A DNA stretch of 5,110 nt from Nitrospirota bacterium (GTDB lineage Bacteria > Nitrospirota > Nitrospiria > Nitrospirales > Nitrospiraceae): positions 1-5,110 of the forward strand of contig SCVQ01000480.1 in NCBI GenBank assembly GCA_004296865.1. The letters run 5' to 3'. Each line of letters starts with the position of its first letter. The stretch's first letter is position 1. The position numbers and the translations under genes were made by a program. Of the stretch, positions 1-5,110 are shown piece after piece. The notes under the pieces are model-generated. The model had not been told where the DNA came from. It saw only the letters and a program-made list of their open reading frames with translations, and searched no databases.

Positions 1-2300
1 CCATGGTGGGGAACCTTCAGCACGCGCGCCGCCACAGGCGCATCGGCGTTGCGCAAGCGCGCCAGGGCCTCCACCTCGGCATCGGCAGCAAACAACACTG
101 AGTGCGGCCCGCAGTCCAATCTCGTGACCACGGAGAGATTATTCAGGCTGGCGCCGTGCGTGACGTGTTCATCGGCTCCCCTGCCGGCACTCAGCGTGGC
201 AGCGTCCTTGGTGGAACCATCGGTTCCAGGTGGCGGATTCAACACGAGGAGCCGACAGGCGCCCGACGCCACAATCGCCTGCCCCTCCGCCGCGATGGAG
301 GGGGTGAGGCCGCGATCTCGCAGTGCCTCGTTCAGACGCTGGTAAAAGGGCTCAGGCCTTTCCACGCCATTGCCCCAGTAGCGGCCGACCTCGAATGAAC
401 GCAGGACCCAGGCAAGGCCGCCGACGTGATCGAGCTGCGGGTGAGTCCCGACGACATGGTCCAGACGCCTGATCCCGCGATCCCAGAGATACGGCCCGAC
501 CACAGCCCGTCCCATATCCAGCGTCTCGTAGACCGCTCCTCCGTCGATCAGAATGGTCTGACCATCCGGCAATTCAATCACACTGGCATCCCCCTGCCCG
601 ACATCCAGAAACGTCACGCGCAGGGTGTCGCCGTCCGCCGCAACGCGTGGAGACCAGCTCCACCAGCACAGGAAGAAGGCCGCGCCAAGAACGCAGGCCC
701 ACTTGAAGACACGGCTCCCATCGAAACGGATCGCCCCGTAGAGCAGGGCGTAGAACCCAGCCATGGCGAAGACGCTCGGCGACGCGACATGCCAGGCCGC
801 GCCGGGCAGCTGCGCCAGATGTTGCACCACCGTGAACATCAAATCGAGCAGGGCTTGGTTCAACGGCCCCATCGGCAGCGCGCCGGCTCCCGTCAGCAAC
901 ACCCAGATGGCCGCCCCCAACCCAAGCGGCACAAGGACCAAGCCGGCCAGCGGCACGACGACGAGATTCGCGGCAAGCCCCAACCAGGCAATCTGGTTGA
1001 AGTGGTAGGCGACGAGCGGAACGGTCGCCAAGGTGACGCCGCCGGTCATCCCTCCGTACAGGCGCAGCCACGCCCATACCCGCCCGTCGACGGCAACCGA
1101 GCGATCGCCCAGAGGGTCGCGCGGAGATTCATGGCCCTGGTTCAGCCGCCGCACGACCAGCGCAATGGCGAGCACCGAGCCATAGGACAGTTGAAAGGAA
1201 ATGTCGAACAATGCGCGCGGATCATGGACGAGAATCAACAGGGTGGCGGCGGCCAGCGTGAAGAGCAGTTGCCCCTCGCGCCCCAGCCAGACCGCAAGGA
1301 GAAACAACAGGATCATGATGAGGGATCGGATCGTCGCCACTTCCCCCCCGGCCAGCAACGCATACAAGGTGACCGGAACCATCGTGCCCAGGGCCGCTAC
1401 GCGAGTCGGCGTCACCCGGCGCGAGAGGGCTTGCAGCCGGTCGGACGGAAGATGTCGGCAGACGCCCCGGATGAACGTAAACGAGAGAAAGGCGATCAAG
1501 CCGAGGTGAGACCCTGAGATGGAGAGAATATGGACGGTGCCGGTCGCCATAAAGGCGTCCCGCACCTCGGTGGCAAGGTCGCCGGGCTGTCCCACGATCA
1601 GACTCAGATAGATGCCGAGGGCCGGACCATGCAGAGAGGCCTCCGCCGCCCGCCGGATCTGCTCGCGCCATTCGTCGATGCCACGCCAGAAGCCCCACCG
1701 CGAGAAGCCCGGCACCGCACCCAGCACCGTAATCTGTCCCGGACCGGACAGGGACGCCACGACATCGATCCCTTGTCGGCGCAGATAGGCGGCATAGTCG
1801 AAGCCTCCAGGATTGAGGGTCCCGGACGGAGGGTGGAGCCGAGCCGTGAATGTAACCAGATCGCCTTGCTTGAGGCTCGCGTCCGGGTCCCGCCAGATGA
1901 GACGGAGCCGCCCTGCAATCGATTGCGAAACCGATTGCGCAACCGGCCCTTCCCCAATGTGCGAGACCGCGACCGCGCGACGCGGCACGGCCTGAACAGG
2001 TTCGACCACCATCCCCGTGACCTTGACTGGCCCCGTGACCTTGACCGGATCAGGACCCGCCAGTTCAGCGAGCTGCGACCCGGTGGTCGCCCCGATGAAC
2101 ACCGTCCAGTACAGGATGCCGGCCACAAGGCTGCCGAACCATGCAATCCCGCGGCGGGTCGTCATCCGCCCCTGGCCTTCGAGGGCCGTCAATGCGAACG
2201 CGGTCAGTGTCAGGACGAGAAGACTGGAGAGAGGTACGTAAGGAAGGAAGGAGCCGGCCACCAGCCCGGCGAGGAAGGCGACGGTGAGCGGCAAGAGCAT
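1..2300 (-). CDS. comEC: ComEC/Rec2-family DNA uptake channel protein, 3'-truncated by the window edge
   Basis: Inner-membrane channel thought to pass single-stranded DNA into the cytoplasm during natural transformation. The minus-strand frame is open from the ATG at 2300-2298 to the window edge (766 complete codons, no internal stop); the stop lies outside. Visible order: hydrophobic N-terminus (residues 1-20, about 24-44, 52-68); soluble OB-fold/DUF4131-like segment (about 80-200); Competence domain with LIVGQPGD (234-241) and HILSISGSHLGL (257-268, matching the family's HLLAISGLHVGL type); further membrane helices with ISFQLSYGS (367-375) and ANLVVVPLAG (from 444); then a metallo-beta-lactamase-like domain with LDVGQGDA (565-572), THPQLDHVGG (619-628), NNLSVV (720-725), Asp740 and VLKVPHH (760-766). 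Families of this type usually have about 750-850 residues, so most of the protein is here. The third position of the HxHxDH/HxDxDH metal motif is Gln622. The gene starts 90 bases after glmM with no clear terminator between, so it may share its transcript. Family assignment is secure; a role in actual transformation is inferred. Confidence 0.95.
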   Translation of the reverse strand, partial: MLLPLTVAFLAGLVAGSFLPYVPLSSLLVLTLTAFALTALEGQGRMTTRRGIAWFGSLVAGILYWTVFIGATTGSQLAELAGPDPVKVTGPVKVTGMVVEPVQAVPRRAVAVSHIGEGPVAQSVSQSIAGRLRLIWRDPDASLKQGDLVTFTARLHPPSGTLNPGGFDYAAYLRRQGIDVVASLSGPGQITVLGAVPGFSRWGFWRGIDEWREQIRRAAEASLHGPALGIYLSLIVGQPGDLATEVRDAFMATGTVHILSISGSHLGLIAFLSFTFIRGVCRHLPSDRLQALSRRVTPTRVAALGTMVPVTLYALLAGGEVATIRSLIMILLFLLAVWLGREGQLLFTLAAATLLILVHDPRALFDISFQLSYGSVLAIALVVRRLNQGHESPRDPLGDRSVAVDGRVWAWLRLYGGMTGGVTLATVPLVAYHFNQIAWLGLAANLVVVPLAGLVLVPLGLGAAIWVLLTGAGALPMGPLNQALLDLMFTVVQHLAQLPGAAWHVASPSVFAMAGFYALLYGAIRFDGSRVFKWACVLGAAFFLCWWSWSPRVAADGDTLRVTFLDVGQGDASVIELPDGQTILIDGGAVYETLDMGRAVVGPYLWDRGIRRLDHVVGTHPQLDHVGGLAWVLRSFEVGRYWGNGVERPEPFYQRLNEALRDRGLTPSIAAEGQAIVASGACRLLVLNPPPGTDGSTKDAATLSAGRGADEHVTHGASLNNLSVVTRLDCGPHSVLFAADAEVEALARLRNADAPVAARVLKVPHH
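1917..1946 (-). repeat. 12-base tandem repeat, about 2.5 copies, inside comEC
   Basis: On the plus strand AATCGATTGCGA (1917-1928) is followed by AACCGATTGCGC (1929-1940) and a partial copy AACCGG (1941-1946); the two full units match at 10 of 12 bases. The unit is four codons, so the reading frame is kept, and it encodes VAQS then VSQS (ComEC residues 120-127). It falls in the predicted soluble OB-fold-like segment. It looks like a local replication-slippage duplication. Confidence 0.7.
2013..2048 (-). repeat. 18-base tandem duplication inside comEC
   Basis: Two adjacent 18-base units, plus strand CCCCGTGACCTTGACTGG (2013-2030) and CCCCGTGACCTTGACCGG (2031-2048), differ at one base. The unit is six codons long and encodes PVKVTG twice (ComEC residues 85-96). 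The near identity, including third codon positions, points to a recent duplication rather than protein-level convergence. It lies at the start of the soluble segment, where a beta strand could be duplicated or a loop lengthened. Confidence 0.8.
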
Positions 2301-2304
2301 GGCG

Positions 2305-2310
2305 CCCCTC
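2305..2310 (-). promoter_or_regulatory. Ribosome binding site of comEC
   Basis: The minus strand reads GAGGGG four bases before the ATG at 2300-2298 (GAGG lies six bases before it). This purine run supports that ATG as the start. The protein then begins MLLPLTVAFLAG, a hydrophobic opening normal for this family. No ATG, GTG or TTG occurs in frame between the glmM stop and this ATG. Confidence 0.6.
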
Positions 2311-2390
2311 GACCTACCGAGCTTCAGCCAGCCCCACGACGGCGCTGCACAACCGAGGGCCTGCGCGCCGCCGGCTCTCGCCCCTCGCGT

Positions 2391-3749
2391 CTACGCGCTC
2401 GGGGCCAACTGTGCCCGCACGGCCCTGGCCAGGTCGTCGGCCACAGACCGGATCAGCGCATCGTGTTCCCCTTCGACCATGATCCGGATCAACGGCTCCG
2501 TACCGGAATAGCGGACCAGGATACGGCCGGTCCCGTTCAGCTTGGCCTCTCCGGCACGGATCGCCTGCTGCACCGCCGGCACACGATCGAGGTCCGGCTT
2601 CTCCTTCACGTGGATACTGAGCAAGACCTGCGGAACGGCCGTCATACACCGGGCTAAATCCGAGAGAGACCGTCCGGTCCGCTTCATCAGGGCTAAGATT
2701 TGGAGCCCTGAAATGAGCCCGTCTCCGGTCGTACTGTGATCCAGGAAAATCAAGTGTCCAGACTGTTCGCCGCCGAAGTTGTAGCCGTCCGCAACCATCC
2801 GCTCCAGCAGGTATCGGTCCCCAACCGCCGTCCGCACCAACGTGATGCCGGCCTTCGAGAACGCCAGTTCCAGGCCGAAGTTGCTCATGACCGTCCCGAC
2901 CACGGTCTGCCGTTTCAATTGCCCGCGCCCGTGCAAATCGAACGCCAGCATGGCCATCGCATGGTCCCCGTCCACGAGACGCCCCTCCTCGCATACAAAG
3001 ACGGCACGATCGGCATCTCCGTCATGGGCAATCCCCAGATGGGCGCCGTGGTCCCGCACGGCCTGCTGGAGCCGTTCGGGATGAACCGCGCCGCACCCGG
3101 CGTTAATATTGGTCCCGTCCGGTTCGTCTCCGATCACCCACACGGTGGCGCCCAACTCACGGAAAACCTTCGGGGACACTTTGTACGCCGCGCCGTGGGC
3201 ACAATCGATCACGACCTTGAGTCCTTGAAAATCGATATCCCTGGGCAAGGACCGCTTCACGAACTCAATGTACCGGCCCTCGGCATCGTCAATCCGGTAC
3301 GCTTTGCCGACGGCATCCGCGGTCGGTCGCAGGTGGGAAATCTCATCGGAAACGATCAACGCCTCCATCCGCGATTCCAAGTCATCGGGAAGCTTGAACC
3401 CGTCGCTGGAAAAAAACTTGATGCCGTTATCCTGGTAGGGATTATGCGAGGCCGAGATCATCACCCCCGCATCGGCCCGAAGGCTGCGGGCCAGAAACGC
3501 AATCGCCGGAGTCGGCATCGGGCCGACCAGGAGCACATCCACTCCCATCGAGCAAATCCCGGACGTCAGCGCCGACTCCAACATGTAGCCGGACAGACGC
3601 GTGTCTTTGCCGATGACGATCTGATGCCGGCCGGCGCGTCGTTTGAACAGGTGGGCGGCGGCGCGCCCCAGCTTCATGGCCGTCTCGCTGGTCATCGGCT
3701 CGAGATTCGCCACACCCCGCACGCCATCGGTTCCGAACAGTTTTCGCAT
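2391..3749 (-). CDS. glmM: Phosphoglucosamine mutase
   Basis: Cytoplasmic enzyme that interconverts glucosamine-6-phosphate and glucosamine-1-phosphate, on the route to UDP-N-acetylglucosamine for peptidoglycan and lipopolysaccharide. The 452-residue product has the normal family length and all four signatures of the alpha-D-phosphohexomutase fold: N-terminal [11 protein letters not shown] (2-12); active-site loop ISASHNP (98-104) with the phosphorylated serine at 101; Mg-binding DGDADR (243-248) with Asp243, 245 and 247; sugar-binding GGEQSGH (326-332); and phosphate-binding RYSGTEP (413-419). FGTDGVRG and GGEQSGH favour GlmM over phosphomannomutase or phosphoglucomutase relatives. The ATG at 3749-3747 follows a near-perfect ribosome binding site; the stop is TAG at 2393-2391. 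It begins 40 bases after the folP stop, consistent with one operon. The upstream leader is largely made of a heptad repeat element, but the coding region itself looks intact. Confidence 0.98.
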   Translation of the reverse strand: MRKLFGTDGVRGVANLEPMTSETAMKLGRAAAHLFKRRAGRHQIVIGKDTRLSGYMLESALTSGICSMGVDVLLVGPMPTPAIAFLARSLRADAGVMISASHNPYQDNGIKFFSSDGFKLPDDLESRMEALIVSDEISHLRPTADAVGKAYRIDDAEGRYIEFVKRSLPRDIDFQGLKVVIDCAHGAAYKVSPKVFRELGATVWVIGDEPDGTNINAGCGAVHPERLQQAVRDHGAHLGIAHDGDADRAVFVCEEGRLVDGDHAMAMLAFDLHGRGQLKRQTVVGTVMSNFGLELAFSKAGITLVRTAVGDRYLLERMVADGYNFGGEQSGHLIFLDHSTTGDGLISGLQILALMKRTGRSLSDLARCMTAVPQVLLSIHVKEKPDLDRVPAVQQAIRAGEAKLNGTGRILVRYSGTEPLIRIMVEGEHDALIRSVADDLARAVRAQLAPSA

Positions 3750-3753
3750 GGGT

Positions 3754-3760
3754 CTCCTTA
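3754..3760 (-). promoter_or_regulatory. Ribosome binding site of glmM
   Basis: The minus strand reads TAAGGAG, a full-length match to the anti-Shine-Dalgarno sequence, four bases before the ATG at 3749-3747. It fixes the glmM start. It directly abuts the last, degenerate unit of the heptad repeat element, so the repeat stops exactly at the translation signal. Confidence 0.85.
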
Positions 3761-3841
3761 CGCAGCCATCAACCTTCAGTCGTCGGCATTCAGCCGTCAG
3801 CGTTCAGCTTTTGGCTGAGCGCTGATGGCTGATAGCTCTTG
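3760..3841. repeat. Divergent heptad-repeat element at the folP-glmM junction
   Basis: Two arrays of 7-base units point outward from a 5-base centre TTTTG (3809-3813). Leftward on the minus strand from 3808 are seven consecutive units starting with GCTGAAC, GCTGACG, GCTGAAT and GCCGACG and decaying through ACTGAAG, GTTGATG and GCTGCGT to 3760. Rightward on the plus strand from 3814 are GCTGAGC, GCTGATG, GCTGATA and a degraded GCTCTTG to 3841. The consensus is GCTGANN. The units nearest the centre are the most regular. The element covers the last codons and the stop of folP and nearly the whole folP-glmM spacer. From general experience, GCTGA-type heptads recur between genes in diverse bacteria and appear as serine/alanine/glutamine-rich artefact proteins when translated; I know of no agreed name or function. 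Confidence 0.8.
3790..3832. other. Long inverted repeat (hairpin) at the core of the heptad element
   Basis: Arms 3791-3808 and 3814-3831 pair over 18 positions, and T3790-A3832 extends the stem to 19, with a 5-base loop. Read as plus-strand RNA, all pairs form, two of them as G-U wobbles (3796 with 3826; 3803 with 3819). Read as minus-strand RNA, which is the folP-glmM message, those two become A-C/C-A mismatches. No T run follows on the minus strand (the next bases are AATGCCG-like), so this is not a standard intrinsic terminator for the operon. The folP stop codon lies at its left foot. Confidence 0.8.
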
Positions 3842-4689
3842 ATCGCTTCCACCACCTTGACCACATCCCGCATCAGACCGACATCGTGCACCCGCAGCAC
3901 CCGCGCGCCGTGCAAAATGGCCACTGCCACCGCCGCCGCTGTCCCCATCAACCGGTCACCGACCGGCCGATCCAAGACCTGCCCAATAAAAGCCTTGCGC
4001 GAGACCCCCACCAGAATCGGGCGGCCCAACGGCACAAACGCGTCAAGCTGCGCCAGCAGCAACAGGTTGTGCGAGAGATTTTTGCCAAATCCGATCCCCG
4101 GGTCAAGCAGGATCTGCTCCGGGCCGATGCCGGCTTCCCCCGCCGCTACGATCCGTTCGACGAAGAACTGCCGCACCTCCTGGACGACATCGCCATAGGA
4201 GGGTGCCTGCTGCATGGTCTTGGGCGTCCCCTGCATATGCATGAGCACCAGGCCGGCCCCGGCCTCGGCCACGACCGCCCCCATCTGTGGATCGAACCGA
4301 AGGGCGCTGATATCGTTGACGATGGCGGCTCCCTCCTCAAGCGCGAGCCTGGCTACGCGAGCCTTCGTCGTGTCGATGGACACCGGCACGGGCACCCGAC
4401 GGCAGACCTCCTTCACCACCGGAATGAGCCGCCTGATTTCCTCGTCCTGATCCACCGGGTCGGAGCCCGGCCGGGACGATTCCGCCCCGATATCGATCAG
4501 GCCAGCTCCCTGCTCGACCATCGCGCAGGCCTGCGTCACCGCCGCCTCGGGATCGAGATACCGGCCTCCATCGGAAAATGAATCGGGCGTCACATTGAGC
4601 ACACCCATGAGCAAGGGCGCCTCCAACGAAATCAATCGCCCTCTGGCTCTCAACATCTCGTGACTCGACGCCTGGGTTGGGTTATGCAT
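3790..4689 (-). CDS. folP: Dihydropteroate synthase
   Basis: Cytoplasmic folate-pathway enzyme that joins 4-aminobenzoate to 6-hydroxymethyl-dihydropterin diphosphate to make dihydropteroate; it is the target of sulfonamides. The 299-residue product shows the TIM-barrel signatures in order: [15 protein letters not shown] (28-42), [10 protein letters not shown] (66-75), SIDTTKA (104-110), NDISAL (125-130), MHMQGTP (150-156), DPGIGFGK (196-203), [10 protein letters not shown] (227-236) and RVHDV (266-270). I chose the ATG at 4689-4687 because a strong purine-rich ribosome binding site precedes it; an upstream in-frame TTG at 4740-4738 would add 17 residues but lacks such a site. The family usually ends near the VVEAI helix (about 279-283). 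Here the final [15 protein letters not shown] (285-299) and the TGA stop are encoded by the adjacent heptad repeat, so the tail is probably acquired and unimportant for catalysis. It lies 127 bases after ftsH. Confidence 0.98.
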   Translation of the reverse strand: MHNPTQASSHEMLRARGRLISLEAPLLMGVLNVTPDSFSDGGRYLDPEAAVTQACAMVEQGAGLIDIGAESSRPGSDPVDQDEEIRRLIPVVKEVCRRVPVPVSIDTTKARVARLALEEGAAIVNDISALRFDPQMGAVVAEAGAGLVLMHMQGTPKTMQQAPSYGDVVQEVRQFFVERIVAAGEAGIGPEQILLDPGIGFGKNLSHNLLLLAQLDAFVPLGRPILVGVSRKAFIGQVLDRPVGDRLMGTAAAVAVAILHGARVLRVHDVGLMRDVVKVVEAIKSYQPSALSQKLNADG

Positions 4690-4691
4690 GG

Positions 4692-4701
4692 CCTCCCTTC
4701 C
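4692..4701 (-). promoter_or_regulatory. Ribosome binding site of folP
   Basis: The minus strand reads GGAAGGGAGG just before the ATG at 4689-4687. GGAAGG is six bases from the ATG and GGGAGG two bases from it, so pairing to 16S rRNA most likely uses the upstream half. This decides between the ATG and the weaker upstream TTG at 4740-4738. Confidence 0.7.
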
Positions 4702-4816
4702 GACAATGGGAACCACGGGGGGTATCTCTGGGTGGAACAACTCGGCAGGGGAAACATCCGCGGCCCGTCCAACGTCACCGCCGCAACCGCAGGGTCACGG
4801 CCCGGCTTCGACCGTC

Positions 4817-5110
4817 TCAGGCCGGTGCGGTCTGGGTCAAGAAGCCGTGCTGAAGGATCTGATCGATCTCCGGCGAGTCGAGGACTTCCTTCTCGAGCAG
4901 GGCTTCGGCCAGAGCCTTGAGGGTGCCCATGTGTTCGGTCAGGATGCGCGTGGTGCGCTCGTAGTTTTCGGTCACCAGGCGCTTGACCTCGTGGTCGATC
5001 TCCAACGCCACCTGCTCGCTGAAATCGCGGCGGGTCGCGATCTCGCGGCCCAGGAAAATTTCCTCATCCTTCTTGCCGAAGGTCAGCGGGCCCAGCTTCT
5101 CGCTCATCCC
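4817..5110 (-). CDS. ftsH: ATP-dependent zinc metalloprotease FtsH, C-terminal fragment (5' end outside window)
   Basis: FtsH is a membrane-anchored AAA+ protease that degrades misfolded membrane proteins and selected regulators. Only the last 97 codons are present, ending at TGA (4819-4817). They start at the [12 protein letters not shown] segment, a highly conserved stretch in the M41 peptidase domain, and continue through [17 protein letters not shown] and [16 protein letters not shown] to the helical [17 protein letters not shown] end. The AAA+ domain, the HEXXH zinc site and the transmembrane helices would lie to the right, outside the window. The short tail after the last helix ([11 protein letters not shown]) contains no extra domain. 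The fragment is intact as far as it is visible, and its position upstream of folP fits the common ftsH-folP-glmM order. The 127-base gap to folP shows no convincing terminator or promoter by eye. Confidence 0.96.
   Translation of the reverse strand, partial: GMSEKLGPLTFGKKDEEIFLGREIATRRDFSEQVALEIDHEVKRLVTENYERTTRILTEHMGTLKALAEALLEKEVLDSPEIDQILQHGFLTQTAPA

Noticed and set aside
574..1077. Minus-strand open frame of 167 codons inside the comEC region, with others at 1222-1698 and 1604-2146
   Set aside because: These are out-of-frame overlaps. The true comEC frame is open over the whole region and carries all family motifs, so comEC is neither frameshifted nor split.
426..1517. Long plus-strand open frame of 363 codons
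   Set aside because: It is exactly codon-aligned antisense to comEC. Plus-strand stops would require the minus-strand codons TTA, CTA or TCA, which are rare in this GC-rich gene, so openness is expected. Its product is rich in R, Q, P, H and D, with no domain.
1530..2657. Plus-strand open frame of 375 codons
   Set aside because: It is antisense and codon-aligned to the start of comEC and the end of glmM. It crosses two real genes and has a low-complexity R/P/D-rich product, so it is a compositional shadow.
2736..3818. Plus-strand open frame of 360 codons
   Set aside because: It is a codon-aligned antisense shadow of glmM. Its C-terminal [19 protein letters not shown] end is just the translated heptad repeat.
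3790..3840. Intrinsic terminator between folP and glmM
   Set aside because: The stem is long, but no T run follows it in the direction of transcription and the repeat units simply continue. glmM also lies only 40 bases after the folP stop, with a strong ribosome binding site.
3760..3841. CRISPR array
   Set aside because: The units are 7 bases with no spacers, and the two arrays face opposite ways.
4690..4816. Promoter or small gene between ftsH and folP
   Set aside because: I found no convincing -35/-10 pair, hairpin with T run, or small frame with its own ribosome binding site. The only clear signal is the folP ribosome binding site.

Overview
The window is GC-rich bacterial chromosome carrying four genes, all transcribed from the minus strand. 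In transcription order (right to left) they are the 3' end of ftsH, folP, glmM and a large comEC/rec2-type gene that runs off the left edge. There are no RNA genes, insertion sequences, CRISPR arrays or phage genes, and no stretch over about 130 bases without a coding region. The ftsH-folP-glmM order is a widespread bacterial housekeeping arrangement. The exact flavour of GlmM, FolP and ComEC resembles Nitrospirota (Nitrospira-like), but that assignment is an inference from protein style and base composition, not a search result.

Layout: 5110-4817 is the C-terminal 97 codons of the membrane AAA+ metalloprotease FtsH. A 127-base gap (4816-4690) follows, holding the folP ribosome binding site and no terminator that I can recognise. 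FolP (dihydropteroate synthase) spans 4689-3790. GlmM (phosphoglucosamine mutase) spans 3749-2391. After 90 bases, ComEC begins at 2300 and stays open to base 1. The ComEC gene is the largest in the window. It lacks a stop codon here, but the frame can be read without interruption for 766 codons and shows the competence membrane domain followed by the metallo-beta-lactamase-like domain.

The most unusual structure lies at the folP-glmM junction (3760-3841). It is a short element made of 7-base repeats arranged as two arrays pointing away from each other around a 5-base centre, giving an 18-19 bp hairpin. This element supplies the last codons and the stop codon of folP and ends at the glmM ribosome binding site. 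Two small in-frame tandem duplications also sit in the N-terminal soluble segment of ComEC, and the ComEC metal-binding motif has an unusual glutamine.

Functionally, FtsH (membrane protein quality control), FolP (folate synthesis) and GlmM (cell wall precursor synthesis) are core functions. ComEC is the DNA uptake channel of natural transformation and is likely co-transcribed or closely downstream. I do not see a new multi-gene system here; the repeat element is the only part that ordinary genes do not explain.
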